DNA of 64,000 nucleotides. Source: Burkholderia savannae. Lineage in GTDB: Bacteria; Pseudomonadota; Gammaproteobacteria; Burkholderiales; Burkholderiaceae. The notes under the pieces are model-generated. The model saw only the letters and a list, made by a program, of their open reading frames with translations. It did no database searches and was not told where the DNA came from. Numbering within the stretch: position 1 is the first letter of the stretch; each line of letters starts with the position of its first letter. The position numbers were made by a program, and so were the translations under genes. The stretch spans positions 2,728,001-2,792,000 of the forward strand of contig NZ_CP013418.1 of the NCBI RefSeq assembly GCF_001524445.2. Reading direction: 5' to 3'. This document shows positions 35,841-45,465 of this stretch, in pieces.

Positions 35841-36980
35841 ATGATCGCCACGAAGGTTCACGTTCATCTCTTTTACGGCGCCGATCCGCGCACCTATCGC
35901 AAGGGCGACGACATCGGCTGCCTGTACGGCTATCACCATGCGGAGTCCGAAGAGTTCGCACTGACGTATTCGCGCGATGCGCGCGAGAACAGGCTCATCA
36001 GCGTCGGCCGTCGTGCGCTGAAGTACGTGCTCGGCTTCGATCTGATGCATGCGTGGCGCAACCGCGCCGAGCTGCTGGGTTCCGACGTGATCTGGACGCA
36101 CACCGAACAGGAGCATCTTGCGGTGGCGCTCGTGCTGAAGCTGTCCGGCGCGCGCGGCGCGAAGCCGCTGCTGCTCGCGCAAAGCGTGTGGCTGTTCGAC
36201 AAATGGCCCGACTACGGCGGCGTGCGCCGTTGGGCGTATCGGATGCTGATCGGCCGCGCGGACGTGCTGACGACGCTCGCGCGCAACAACGCCGAGCTGT
36301 GCCGCCGCTACCTGCGGCGCGATGCACTGCACGTGTACTACGGGCTGAACACGCAGGATTTTCCGGTGCGCGTGCCGGACGCATGGTCGCCGCATCGGCC
36401 GTTGCGGATCGCCGCGATCGGCAATGATCGCGATCGCGACTGGAAGACGTTCGTCACCGCGTTCGGCGGCGATTCGCGCTATGACGTGCGGCTCGCCACG
36501 CGCCGCCGGATTTCGCGCGCGCTGCACGCGCCGAACGTCGAGATCGCGCCTGCTTCGGGCATCGTCAAGCAGCGCGAACTATATGACTGGGCGGATCTGA
36601 TCGTCGTGCCGCTGCGGCCCAATCATCATGCGTCGGGCATTACGGTGATGCTCGAGGCGGCGGCCGTCGGGAAACCGATGATCGTGAGCGACGTCGGCGG
36701 GCTGCGCGACTATTTCCCGCACGGTACGGCGACATACGTGCAGCCGTTCGACGCTGGCGCGTTGCGGCGCGCGGCCGATGCGCTCGCCGCGCGGCCCGAG
36801 CAGGCGCTCGCGCGCGCGCGGGCGGCCGCGCGCCGGCTGAAGGCGCGCGATCTGACGACGCAGCAGTTCGCCGAGCAGCACGTTCGGATCACGCGCGATC
36901 TGCTCAAGCGCCGGCGCGCGCACGCGACGGCCGCGGCGGCGCTGTCGTTCGCGGATTCGCGTTCGCGCTCGAACGGGTGA
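35841..36980 (+). CDS. bceH: Glycosyltransferase, GT-B type (BceH)
   Basis: 379 residues. The C-terminal half has the GT-B signature ADLIVVPLRPNHHASGITVMLEAAAVGKPMIVSDVGGLRDYF, with the conserved Glu of the E-x7-E region partly replaced. The N-terminal half (KVHVHLFYGADPRTYRKGDD) is divergent. It is a cytoplasmic transferase for one cepacian sugar. Its stop overlaps the GTG of bceI. Confidence 0.9.
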   Translation: MIATKVHVHLFYGADPRTYRKGDDIGCLYGYHHAESEEFALTYSRDARENRLISVGRRALKYVLGFDLMHAWRNRAELLGSDVIWTHTEQEHLAVALVLKLSGARGAKPLLLAQSVWLFDKWPDYGGVRRWAYRMLIGRADVLTTLARNNAELCRRYLRRDALHVYYGLNTQDFPVRVPDAWSPHRPLRIAAIGNDRDRDWKTFVTAFGGDSRYDVRLATRRRISRALHAPNVEIAPASGIVKQRELYDWADLIVVPLRPNHHASGITVMLEAAAVGKPMIVSDVGGLRDYFPHGTATYVQPFDAGALRRAADALAARPEQALARARAAARRLKARDLTTQQFAEQHVRITRDLLKRRRAHATAAAALSFADSRSRSNG

Positions 36981-38467
36981 GGGCCGCGACGGTGAGCGTG
37001 ACGACCCTGCCCGTTCCCGCATCCGGCGGCGGCGCGAGCCGGCGAAAGCTGCTTGGCGATCCGAAGCATTGGGTCGCGCAGGCGGGATTGTGGACCGTCA
37101 CGGGGCTGCTGATCGCCGCGCATCAGGGCACGCTTCTGACGTACGGTTTTCCGTGCCTCGCGGTGGCAACCGGCTTGTGGCTGTATTTCGTGAACCCGGC
37201 GCGCTACGTCGGCTTCATGTGGTGGATGTGGTTCCTGAGTCCGGAAGTGCGGCGTCTCGCCGACTGGTCGAAGGGCGCGTACACGCCCACGAGCCTGATC
37301 CAGATCGCGCCGCTCGCGGTCACGATGATCGCGGGGCTCGGCCTGCTGCGCCACTACCGGGTGCTCGCGGAACGGCGCGGACTGCCGGTGCTGCTGATCC
37401 TGTTCGGCCTGATGTACGCGTTCCTCGTCGGCGTCGTGTCGAGCGGCCCGCTCGCCGCGACCTACGACCTCGCGAACTGGCTCTACCCGGTGGTGATCGG
37501 CTTTCACATCGTCGTGCATTCGCGCGATTACCCCGAGTACCGCAAGGTGATCCTGTCGACGTTCGTCTGGGGGATGTTCGTGATGGGCATCTACGGGATC
37601 GTGCAGTTCTTCGCGATGCCGAAATGGGATGCGCTGTGGATGATCGGCTCGCAGATGAATTCGCAGGGCGATCCGGTGCCGTACGGCGTGCGTGTGTTCA
37701 GCACGATGAATTCGTCGGGCCCGTTCGCGTTCGCGATGATGGGCGCGCTCGTGTTCATGATCGCCGCGACCGAGCGCGTGCGCTGGCTCGCGGGGGCGGC
37801 GGGCTTCATCTCGTTCTGCCTGTGCCTCGTGCGTTCGACGTGGGGCGGCTGGGTGATCGCGCTCGCTATCCAGCTCGCGAAATCGAGCAATCGCGTGCGC
37901 GTGCGGATCATCGGCAGCGCGATCGTGCTGGCCGCGCTGTGCGTGCCGCTTTTGACCGTCGGCCCCGTCGCGGACCGCCTCGGCCAGCGTCTGCAGACGA
38001 TCACGAACCTGAAGGACGATCGCAGCTACGACGATCGCAACAAGTTCTACGCGACGTTCGCGCAGACCGCGTTTACCGACGTCGCGGGCGAAGGGCTCGG
38101 CGCGACCGGCGCGTCGACGAAACTGTCGAGCGACAGCGGCAACCTCGGCAAGTACGGCAGCTTCGACAGCGGCGTGATGAACGTGCCGTTCGTGCTCGGC
38201 TGGCCCGGCACGCTGCTCTACCTGCTCGGGCTCGTTTGGCTGCTCGCTCGTGCGCTGCGCGTGTCGTTCAGGCTGCGCAGCGACAAGTTCGTCGCCGCGT
38301 GCCTGAGTCTCAGTTTGTCTGTCTTCGCGATGCTCGTCTTTACCAATTCGTTCATCGGCACAGGAGGGCTGTTGCTGTTCATGAGCATATTTTCGATCTT
38401 GTCCGCGGCGCACTGGCAAAAGCTACAGCGCGCGAGCGCCGCGCGTTTTCCGGGAGCCGAACAATGA
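36977..38467 (+). CDS. bceI: Exopolysaccharide polymerase, Wzy-like (BceI)
   Basis: 496 residues, GTG start overlapping the bceH stop. It has about ten to twelve hydrophobic segments and a large loop (WMIGSQMNSQGDPVPYGVRVFSTMNSSGPFAF) typical of O-antigen-ligase/Wzy-like polymerases. A second loop carries the polar DDRSYDDRNKFYATFAQTAF segment. An inner-membrane polymerase that joins repeat units in the periplasm fits both sequence and position. The bceJ start overlaps its stop. Confidence 0.9.
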   Translation: MRAATVSVTTLPVPASGGGASRRKLLGDPKHWVAQAGLWTVTGLLIAAHQGTLLTYGFPCLAVATGLWLYFVNPARYVGFMWWMWFLSPEVRRLADWSKGAYTPTSLIQIAPLAVTMIAGLGLLRHYRVLAERRGLPVLLILFGLMYAFLVGVVSSGPLAATYDLANWLYPVVIGFHIVVHSRDYPEYRKVILSTFVWGMFVMGIYGIVQFFAMPKWDALWMIGSQMNSQGDPVPYGVRVFSTMNSSGPFAFAMMGALVFMIAATERVRWLAGAAGFISFCLCLVRSTWGGWVIALAIQLAKSSNRVRVRIIGSAIVLAALCVPLLTVGPVADRLGQRLQTITNLKDDRSYDDRNKFYATFAQTAFTDVAGEGLGATGASTKLSSDSGNLGKYGSFDSGVMNVPFVLGWPGTLLYLLGLVWLLARALRVSFRLRSDKFVAACLSLSLSVFAMLVFTNSFIGTGGLLLFMSIFSILSAAHWQKLQRASAARFPGAEQ

Positions 38468-39648
38468 GAATCGCTATCGTCACGCACGTCGTGCGGCATA
38501 ACGACGGCCAGGGACGCGTCAATTACGAGATCGCGCGAGCCGCGCTCGCGGAGAACTATCAAGTGACGCTCGTCGCGTCGCACGTCGCGCCGGAGCTGCT
38601 CGCCGATGCGCGCGTGCGCTGGATTCCGGTGAAATCCGGCCGCTTCTGGCCGTCGACCCTCGTCAAGCAGCAGGTGTTCGCGATCAAGAGCGCATGGTGG
38701 CTGCGCCGCCATCGCGATGCGTACGACGTGCTTCACGTCAACGGCTTCATCGCTTGGGTGCGCGCCGACGTGAACACCGCGCATTTCGTCCACGGCGGCT
38801 GGTTCGCGAGCCGTTATTACCCGTTCGGCCTCACGAAGGGAGTGTGGTCCGCGTATCAGTACGTCTATACGCGAACCAACACGCTGCTCGAACGCTGGGC
38901 GTATCGCCGCTCGCGCGCGATCACGGCCGTGTCGCAGAAGGTGGCCGACGAGATCCGCCGGATCGGCATCGACGGCGACCGGATCGGCGTGATCTACAAC
39001 GGCGTCGACGCGCAGGCGTTTGCGAGCGCGACGCCCGATCGCCGCGCATTCGGTTTGCCGTCCGAACCGTTCATGCTGCTGTTCGTCGGCGATCTGCGCA
39101 CGCCGCGCAAGAACCTCGGCACCGTGCTGAAGGCGCTGACGCAGTTGCCGCCCGACGTGCACTTGGCGGTCGCGGGATCTTTGCCGGGAAGTCCGTATCC
39201 GGACGAGGCGCGTGCGCTGAAGATCGATTCGCGCGTGCACTTTCTCGGGCTCGTGAAGAACATGCCGACGCTGATGTCGTCGGTCGACGCGTATGTGTTT
39301 CCTTCGCGCTACGAAGCGATGAGCCTGTCGCTGCTCGAGGCGATGGCGGCGGGGCTGCCCGTCGTGACCGCGCGCACCGCGGGCGGGGCGGAGATCATCA
39401 CGCCGGATTGCGGGATCGTGCTCGAGGACCCCGACGATCCGGCCGCGCTCGCGCAGGCGATCGGCCGTCTCGCGCGCTCGCGCGACGCGTGTCGCGCGAT
39501 GGGCGATGCGGCACGCAAGCTGATGGACGGATTCGGTTGGGCGCGCATGGGCGCGCAATACATTGCGCTGTATCGCCGGCTGCGCCAGTCGTCGCAGTCG
39601 CCGTCGCTCGTCGGCGCCGAGCATGCCGTGACGCAGGAGCCATCGTAA
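38464..39648 (+). CDS. bceJ: Glycosyltransferase family 4 (BceJ)
   Basis: 394 residues, ATGA overlap with bceI. GT-B fold: an N-terminal acceptor domain (RIAIVTHVVRHNDGQGRVNYEIARAAL), then AITAVSQKVADEIRRIGID, VIYNGVDAQAFAS, LLFVGDLRTPRKNLGTVLKAL and the retaining-transferase signature PSRYEAMSLSLLEAMAAGLPVVTA. It adds one sugar in cepacian assembly. The bceK start overlaps its stop by one base (TAATG). Confidence 0.93.
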   Translation: MRIAIVTHVVRHNDGQGRVNYEIARAALAENYQVTLVASHVAPELLADARVRWIPVKSGRFWPSTLVKQQVFAIKSAWWLRRHRDAYDVLHVNGFIAWVRADVNTAHFVHGGWFASRYYPFGLTKGVWSAYQYVYTRTNTLLERWAYRRSRAITAVSQKVADEIRRIGIDGDRIGVIYNGVDAQAFASATPDRRAFGLPSEPFMLLFVGDLRTPRKNLGTVLKALTQLPPDVHLAVAGSLPGSPYPDEARALKIDSRVHFLGLVKNMPTLMSSVDAYVFPSRYEAMSLSLLEAMAAGLPVVTARTAGGAEIITPDCGIVLEDPDDPAALAQAIGRLARSRDACRAMGDAARKLMDGFGWARMGAQYIALYRRLRQSSQSPSLVGAEHAVTQEPS

Positions 39649-40814
39649 TGAATCACACAGGAACGTCGATCAAGTCGCTGCAAATCGGCATGCACTGGTT
39701 TCCCGAGCGGGCGGGCGGGCTCGATCGCATGTATTACGCACTCGTCGGCGCGCTGCCGGGCGCGGGCGTCGCGGTGCGCGGCGTGGTCGCGGGCTCCGAG
39801 CGCGTCGCGGCCGACACGGGCGGCGCGATTCGCGGCTTCGGGCCGGCGACGTCGTCGCTGCCGCGCCGGATGATCGCCGCGCGCCACGCGCTGCGCGACG
39901 TGATCCGCGCCGAGCGGCCCGACGTGGTGTCGTCGCACTTCGCGCTGTACACGTTTCCCGGGCTCGACGTGACGCGCGGCATTCCGCAGGTGTCGCATTT
40001 TCAGGGGCCGTGGGCGGACGAGAGCCACGTCGAGGGCGCGGATTCGCTTGGGCAGAAGGTCAAGCACCGGCTCGAGCAGGCGGTCTACTCGCGCTCGTCG
40101 CGGTTCATCGTGCTGTCGCGCGCGTTCGGGCAGATTCTCACGTCGCGCTACAACATCGATCCGGCCCGCGTGCGCGTCGTGCCGGGCTGCGTCGACACCG
40201 CGCAGTTCGATCTGCCGATGATGCCCGCCGACGCGCGCCGCAAGCTGCAACTGCCGCAGGACCGGCCGATCGTGCTCGCGGTGCGGCGGCTCGTGCGGCG
40301 CATGGGGCTCGAGGATCTGATCGACGCGGTGAAGATCGTGCGCCGTCGGCATCCGGACGTGCTGCTGCTGATCGCGGGCAAGGGGCGGCTCGAAAGCGAA
40401 TTGCAGAAGCGGATCGACGACGCCGAACTCGGCGACAACGTGAAGCTGCTCGGCTTCGTGCCCGACAACCATCTGGCCGCGCTGTATCGCGCGGCGACGG
40501 TGAGTGTCGTGCCGACCGTCGCGCTCGAAGGATTCGGGCTCATCACCGTCGAATCGCTCGCGTCCGGCACGCCGGTGCTCGTGACGCCCGTCGGCGGGCT
40601 GCCGGAGGCGGTTGCCGGCTTGTCGGATGCGCTCGTGCTGCCCGAAATCGGCGCGCACGCGATCGCGGACGGGTTGACGGCCGCGCTGTCGGGCTCGCTC
40701 GTGCTGCCGGATGCGGACGCTTGCCGGCGATACGCGCGCGAGCATTTCGACAACGCGGTGATCGCGCGGCGCGTTGCGCAGGTCTACGAGGAGGCGATTC
40801 GAGCGGGTGACTGA
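39648..40814 (+). CDS. bceK: Glycosyltransferase family 4 (BceK)
   Basis: 388 residues, start overlapping the bceJ stop. GT4 motifs: QIGMHWFPERAGGLDRMYYAL, FIVLSRAFGQILTSRYNIDPARVRVVPGCVDTAQF, VLAVRRLVRRMGLEDLIDAVKIV, and the donor-site VPTVALEGFGLITVESLASGTPVLVTPVGGLPE. It is the last gene of the bceB-K run. The flippase and acetyltransferases known from a second bce cluster are not in this window. Confidence 0.93.
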   Translation: MNHTGTSIKSLQIGMHWFPERAGGLDRMYYALVGALPGAGVAVRGVVAGSERVAADTGGAIRGFGPATSSLPRRMIAARHALRDVIRAERPDVVSSHFALYTFPGLDVTRGIPQVSHFQGPWADESHVEGADSLGQKVKHRLEQAVYSRSSRFIVLSRAFGQILTSRYNIDPARVRVVPGCVDTAQFDLPMMPADARRKLQLPQDRPIVLAVRRLVRRMGLEDLIDAVKIVRRRHPDVLLLIAGKGRLESELQKRIDDAELGDNVKLLGFVPDNHLAALYRAATVSVVPTVALEGFGLITVESLASGTPVLVTPVGGLPEAVAGLSDALVLPEIGAHAIADGLTAALSGSLVLPDADACRRYAREHFDNAVIARRVAQVYEEAIRAGD

Positions 40815-41143
40815 TCGGTGCGCGGTAGCAGGGCGCGGAAGTGGTGCCTGGGCGCGTTCGCGCATCCGGGTTCCTTGAGTGGCGCCCGAGCGTTCGCGCA
40901 TCCGGGGTCGATGTGCGTCGCGGGCGAACGGGCCGCGCGGCTTTGTCGTGGTGCTCCGCAATCGCCGGATGAGAACGCCGGATGGAGGCGCGGTGTGCCT
41001 CGCGGTGCAATGCCGCTTCGCTGGCCGCTCGAATGATCGACGACGAAATGGGCGAGCGCTTGGACGCGAGCAGGAGCCTGCTCGTCGCGCGCGCTCGTCG
41101 CGCGCGGCATGCGGCACGAGCAAGAACGCTCGCGCCGGAAGGC
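40815..41143. other. Non-coding interval after bceK
   Basis: No gene or T-tailed terminator is seen. A 17-bp direct repeat (GCGTTCGCGCATCCGGG) occurs at about 40856 and 40891. Confidence 0.6.
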
Positions 41144-41896
41144 TCAGTGCCGGCCGCCGCGCCACCGGCCGGGCGCGAGCCCGAACCGTTTCGTGAATGC
41201 GTGCGTGAACGCGCTCTGATCGGCGAATCCGATTTCGCCGGCGATGTCGGCGAGCGAACGCTTCGGATCACCGAGCAATACGACGGCGGCGTCGAGCCGC
41301 AACCGCTGCAGATAGCGATGCGGCGTCTCGCCGAACGCGTCGCAGAAGAGCTGATGGAAGCGGCGCATGCCGAAGCCGCAGTGTGCGGCGAGATCGGCGA
41401 TGCGCAGCGGCTCGGCGAGATGCGCGCGCAGCCAGCGATCGATCCGCGCGAAGTCGAGCCCGGCGGCGGGCTGCATCGACGAAGCGCCGCCCAATTCGCC
41501 GACGAGCGCGCCGCATAGCCGTGCGGCCGCCTGCCAATGGAGGCGCCGGGCCGACAGCGCGTCGACGCGCGCCGCGAGTTCGCCGACGAGCGCCGTGAGG
41601 CCCGGATCGATCGCGATCGTCTTCGCGCGCTCGAACAGCCGCTCGGGCACGGCGAGCGAGCCGAGCGGCAGGTCGAGCACCAGTTGGCTGTTGTCGGCGA
41701 GCCCCGCGTATTCGTGCCGCGAGCCGGCCGGAATCAGCCATGCGGAGCGGCGGTCGATCCGCTCGTCGACGCCGTCGACCATCATCGTCATCGCGCCGTC
41801 GACGCCGAGCACGATCTGATGGAAGTCGTGCACGTCCGATTCCTGCACGGCGCCGTAGCGGCGCAGCGAGAGAGTCGGCGAAGCGAAGCGGGCCAT
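41144..41896 (-). CDS. AraC family transcriptional regulator (cupin sensor)
   Basis: 250 residues from the ATG at 41896-41894. The N-terminal cupin sensor holds DVHDFHQIVLGVDGAMTMMVDG and AWLIPAGSRHEYAG. Two C-terminal AraC helix-turn-helix motifs are RIADLAAHCGFGMRRFHQLFCDAFGETPHRYLQRLRLD and SLADIAGEIGFADQSAFTHAFTKRFGLAPGRWR. It probably controls itself or a linked gene in response to a small molecule. It reads away from the FKBP gene upstream on the same strand, 47 bp away, but no functional link is evident. Confidence 0.92.
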   Translation of the reverse strand: MARFASPTLSLRRYGAVQESDVHDFHQIVLGVDGAMTMMVDGVDERIDRRSAWLIPAGSRHEYAGLADNSQLVLDLPLGSLAVPERLFERAKTIAIDPGLTALVGELAARVDALSARRLHWQAAARLCGALVGELGGASSMQPAAGLDFARIDRWLRAHLAEPLRIADLAAHCGFGMRRFHQLFCDAFGETPHRYLQRLRLDAAVVLLGDPKRSLADIAGEIGFADQSAFTHAFTKRFGLAPGRWRGGRH

Positions 41897-41942
41897 GATG
41901 CGGCGACGGTCGGCGAAACGGGGGCGACGGGCGGCGCCTGCG

Positions 41943-42284
41943 TCAGACGTCGAGCAGTTCGACTTCGAACACGAGCGTCGCATTCGGCGGAATCACGCCG
42001 CCCGCGCCGCGCGCGCCGTAGCCGAGCTGCGGCGGGATCGTGAGGCGGCGCACGCCGCCCACCTTCATCCCCTGCACGCCTTCGTCCCAGCCCTTGATGA
42101 CCATGCCGCCGCCGAGCACGAACGCGAACGGGTCGTTGCGGTCCTTGCTCGAATCGAATTTCTGGCCGTCGGTGAGCCAGCCGGTGTAATGGACGCTCAC
42201 GGTCTGGCCCGCTTGCGCTTGTGCGCCCGTGCCTTCGGTCAAGTCTTCGTATTTGAGGCCGGATTCGGTGGTGACGGCTGTCAT
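41943..42284 (-). CDS. FKBP-type peptidyl-prolyl cis-trans isomerase
   Basis: 113 residues, a single FKBP domain: GLKYEDLTEGTGAQAQAGQTVSVHYTGWLTDGQKFDSS at the start, the pocket residues VIKGWDEGVQGMKVGGVRRLTIPPQLGYGARG, and a closing LVFEVELLDV. No signal peptide, so cytosolic. It catalyses proline isomerisation and acts as a chaperone. The start is backed by AGGAGCA upstream on the minus strand. Confidence 0.96.
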   Translation of the reverse strand: MTAVTTESGLKYEDLTEGTGAQAQAGQTVSVHYTGWLTDGQKFDSSKDRNDPFAFVLGGGMVIKGWDEGVQGMKVGGVRRLTIPPQLGYGARGAGGVIPPNATLVFEVELLDV

Positions 42285-42782
42285 GAAATGCTCCTGATTG
42301 AAACGAAATGACCGCTATTGTAGGGGAGCCGCGCGAACTCGGCCGGATTTCGCGGCGCGCCGCGTTCGCCGCTTCGCGCGATGCGGCAAAAATGCGCCCG
42401 GCGATCGCGTTTGCAAGCCCGGGCGGCGGCCCGCGCCGTCGCGCCGAAACCCCCGCTGCACGGGGCTCACGGGCCGGCCGCACGGCGCTTCTCGCGCGGC
42501 CGGCGTTTGGAAGGCCGCCACTAACTCGCGCCTTGCCTATCCGCGGCTCCTCGCCATATTGTTTCAGTTATTAATGTAAAGGTCGGCGGCCGCACGGCGG
42601 GCGCGCGAGGCCGGGGCCGCTCGATGCGGCGGCCCCGGCGTGCGGAGCCGGAAGCGCGCGATCGACGTCGATCCGTCGGCCGCGCGAGCGTTCGCCGACG
42701 AACGCGACGAGCGCGACGCCGGCCGGATGCCGGGCATGGCTCGCATCGACGCCGTCCTCGGCCGCCCAGACAGGAGACATCG
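42285..42782. other. Non-coding interval
   Basis: Divergent region between FKBP and the PF10118 gene. An AT-rich spot at about 42556-42580 (TTTCAGTTATTAATGTAAAGG) could be a promoter. No gene is seen. Confidence 0.55.
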
Positions 42783-43691
42783 ATGAATCAACCCGCGAAG
42801 TCGACGGACCCCGTGTTCGTCATGCCCGTGCGCCGCGACCTGCGCTTCAATCTGCCGGTCGAGCGCGCGACGGATTGGCATGGGCAGGGCTCGCAAGTCT
42901 CGCACTTCTTCAATGCGCTGTCGCTGCTGTTTCCGGCGGGCGAGCGTTTCTTCATGGATTCGGTGCGCAACTACCGCGACCGAATCGACGATCCGGTGCT
43001 GAAGAAACAGGTGCTCGGCTTCATCGGCCAGGAGGCGATGCACACGCGCGAGCACGTCGAGTACAACGATCTGATGCAGGCGCACCGGTTGCCGGCGCGC
43101 ACGATCGACAGGCGCGTGTGGAAAGTGACGGGCTGGATGAAGAAGGTGCTGCCGCATTCGGTGCAGCTCGCGCACACGGTCGCGGCCGAGCACTATACGG
43201 CGATGCTGGCCAACTGGCTGCTGACCGAGCCGTCCGCGCTGGCCGGCTCGCATGAAGGCTACAAGCAGATGTGGCAGTGGCACGCGCTCGAGGAGACCGA
43301 GCACAAGGCGGTGTCGTTCGACGTCTGGAATGCGGTGATGAAGCCAGGGCCGAAGCGATACCTGATCCGCATCGGCGTGTATTTGCTGACGACGATGACG
43401 TTCTGGCCGAACGTGTTCCTGATCCATTCGCAGTTGATCCGTTGGGACCGCACGTCGGACAAGAGCGTGCGCGGCCTTTGGCGCGTGGTCGGCCTGCTGT
43501 ACGGGCCGCGTCGTGGACTGTTTCCGAAGATCGCGCGCGAGTGGCTGAGTTTCCTCCGGCCGGGCTTCCATCCATGGGACTACGACAACCGTCATCATCT
43601 CGCGCGCGTCGACGGCATCGTCGCGGCGACGCAGGCGCGCGCGGCGCTAACGCTGCCGCCGATCGAGCTCGACAGCGCGGAGCCGGCGTGA
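42783..43691 (+). CDS. PF10118 predicted metal-dependent hydrolase
   Basis: 302 residues with GGAGACATCG before the ATG. The family pattern is visible: FFNALSLLFPAGERFFMDSVRNY, GFIGQEAMHTREHVEYN, VAAEHYTAMLANWLL and WHALEETEHKAVSFDVWN. The repeated E...ExxH positions suggest a ferritin-like diiron site. One hydrophobic segment (YLIRIGVYLLTTMTFWPNVFL) may sit at the membrane. Function is unknown in spite of the family name. Monocistronic. Confidence 0.9.
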   Translation: MNQPAKSTDPVFVMPVRRDLRFNLPVERATDWHGQGSQVSHFFNALSLLFPAGERFFMDSVRNYRDRIDDPVLKKQVLGFIGQEAMHTREHVEYNDLMQAHRLPARTIDRRVWKVTGWMKKVLPHSVQLAHTVAAEHYTAMLANWLLTEPSALAGSHEGYKQMWQWHALEETEHKAVSFDVWNAVMKPGPKRYLIRIGVYLLTTMTFWPNVFLIHSQLIRWDRTSDKSVRGLWRVVGLLYGPRRGLFPKIAREWLSFLRPGFHPWDYDNRHHLARVDGIVAATQARAALTLPPIELDSAEPA

Positions 43692-44260
43692 GCCGGTGAG
43701 CTCGCGGGCGGGCCGTCGCACTGGCGGCTTGTCCGGTGCGGCATCGCGGCGCGCGGCGTGCGTTCTTCATGCGCTTTTCGTTCGCACTCGCGCGCGCTCC
43801 GGCCTATTTTTTTACGCTCCACGCGCGCTCCACGCGCTCCACGGCGCGCCGGGAAACATATCCGCGAGCGCGCTGCATCGGCCTCCCTTCATCCCGATTC
43901 CGTTTCTCGCCGGCTGCTCTTCCGGCAGCTTCAGCTCATCCCGCGCACGCGCGAACGCATCCGGACATTTCGCGCGCGTGAGATCCGCATTTTTCGTCGC
44001 CCGAGCGGAGGCCGACGCTCGACCGCCAGGCGCGTTGCCGTCTCGCGTGCCGGCGTCGAATGGGCCACGCGCGATTCGCTGCGAGTGCCGCGCGCACGGG
44101 CGCGCAAGCCGGCGAGGGCGGCGGCGCGGAAGGCCGCATATGATTTCCGACCCCACTAATTCACCCAATCCGCAGCTTATTGGGATCAGCCATTATTTTC
44201 CTTGTAAAGATCCCGAAATGGACTAATATTGTTAGTAGATTCATTTTGAGACTAACTGCC
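43692..44260. other. Non-coding interval with toxin-antitoxin promoter at its right end
   Basis: No supported gene. A short imperfect repeat of CGCTCCACG lies near 43810-43845. From 44150 the sequence becomes AT-rich and forms the ParS/RES promoter. Confidence 0.6.
44222..44236. promoter_or_regulatory. Palindromic operator of the ParS/RES operon
   Basis: ACTAA-TATTG-TTAGT is a perfect 5+5 inverted repeat 24 bp before the antitoxin start. The same ACTAA occurs again at about 44154 and 44251. Antitoxins of this type bind such sites to repress their own operon. Confidence 0.55.
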
Positions 44261-44680
44261 ATGTCCCGTCCTGCTTTGAAGCCGCTGCCGAATCCGCCGG
44301 AGGCGACGGTCGCGCAAATGTCGGCGGCCGGCCTGCGCGCGTTCTTCAACATCGCGCGCGACTGGGAGCTGTCGACCGACGAGCAGATCGTCCTGCTGGG
44401 CTCGCCCGGCCGCTCGACGTTCTTCAAATGGAAGGCGTCGCCGCAAACCGCGCGCCTCACGCACGATACGCTCGAGCGCCTGTCGCTCGTGCTCGGCATC
44501 TACAAGGCGCTGCAGATCCTGCTGCCGCAGCCCGCCGCGGCGGACGCGTGGGTCAAGCGGCCGAACGACGCCGCGCCGTTCAACGGCAGGCGCGCGCTCG
44601 ACCGGATGCTCGCGGGGAACGTCAGCGATCTCGTCGCGGTGCGCCAATATCTCGACGCGACGCGAGGCGGATGGGCGTGA
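44261..44680 (+). CDS. Antitoxin, Xre/MbcA/ParS family
   Basis: 139 residues from ATG 44261 (MSRPALKPLPNPPEATV). An N-terminal helix-turn-helix-like part (ALRAFFNIARDWELSTDEQIVLLGSPGRSTFFKWK region) precedes the ParS/MbcA toxin-binding C-terminal domain (LGIYKALQILLPQPAAADAWVKRPNDAAPFNGRRALDRML is the typical core, ending VRQYLDATRGGW). It should neutralise the downstream RES toxin and repress the operon. The toxin ATG lies 10 bp inside its 3' end. Confidence 0.93.
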   Translation: MSRPALKPLPNPPEATVAQMSAAGLRAFFNIARDWELSTDEQIVLLGSPGRSTFFKWKASPQTARLTHDTLERLSLVLGIYKALQILLPQPAAADAWVKRPNDAAPFNGRRALDRMLAGNVSDLVAVRQYLDATRGGWA

Positions 44681-45378
44681 TCTTTCCCGAACGGCAGACG
44701 AACTGGCCCGTCGCGGCGCTCGACTGGGCACCCGCCTACCGCGTGATCCCCACGCGCTTTCCCGCGATCAATCTGTTCGACCGCGTCGCGTCGGCCGAGG
44801 ATTTCGACGCGCTGTACGCGCTCGAGGCGTTGACCAACGATCGCGTGCGTACCGAGGTGGGCGTGCTCGGTCTCGTGCCGCCCGACGAGCGGCGCTTCGG
44901 GCCGGGCTACGGGCCGATCATGGCCGCGTTCACGCACCTGAATCCGAACGGCAGCCGTTTCTCCGACGGCAGCTACGGCGTGTTTTATTGCGCGCACACG
45001 CGCAACACGGCGATTGCGGAGACGCGCTATCACGCGTCGCTGTTCCTCGCGGCGACGAAGGAGCCGCCGATGCGTCAGCAGATGCGTCTCTACACGGTGG
45101 CCGCGCACGGCGAGGTCGCCGACCTGCGCGCGTGGCGCGAGCGCGATCCGGCGTTTCTCGATCCCGCCGACTATGCAGCCGGGCAGGCGTTCGGCCGTGC
45201 GGTGCGCGAGGCGGGCGGCGCGGGCGTCGCGTATCCGTCGGTGCGGGACCCGGGAGGCGAATGTCTCGCGGCGTTCAGGACGCTGCTGCTGCGCGATTGT
45301 CACCACGCCGCGTATCTCGAGTACAACTGGAACGGCGCGGCGATCGACGCGGTGTTCGAGCTGAGTCAGATCGGCTGA
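44671..45378 (+). CDS. RES-domain toxin (NAD-depleting)
   Basis: 235 residues. The RES fold's Arg, Glu and Ser signature positions are visible: AYRVIPTRFPAINLFDR, then SDGSYGVFYCAHTRNTAIAETRYH, and the later GGAGVAYPSVRDPGGECLAAF. Known RES toxins (MbcT, RES-Xre) degrade NAD+ and stop growth. It overlaps the ParS-type antitoxin by 10 bp, the standard operon layout. It is somewhat longer than the minimal RES domain. Confidence 0.93.
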   Translation: MGVIFPERQTNWPVAALDWAPAYRVIPTRFPAINLFDRVASAEDFDALYALEALTNDRVRTEVGVLGLVPPDERRFGPGYGPIMAAFTHLNPNGSRFSDGSYGVFYCAHTRNTAIAETRYHASLFLAATKEPPMRQQMRLYTVAAHGEVADLRAWRERDPAFLDPADYAAGQAFGRAVREAGGAGVAYPSVRDPGGECLAAFRTLLLRDCHHAAYLEYNWNGAAIDAVFELSQIG

Positions 45379-45465
45379 CGATGCGGGCGGCGCGCGGCGG
45401 GACGCCCGGCGCAAGGCAGCATCGTTGCGCCGTCGCGGCTCCACGGTGGCGCCGCGGCCCGCGCA

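Noticed and set aside
41160..42050. Overlapping plus-strand frames opposite the AraC and FKBP genes
   Set aside because: Shadow frames of confidently identified minus-strand genes.
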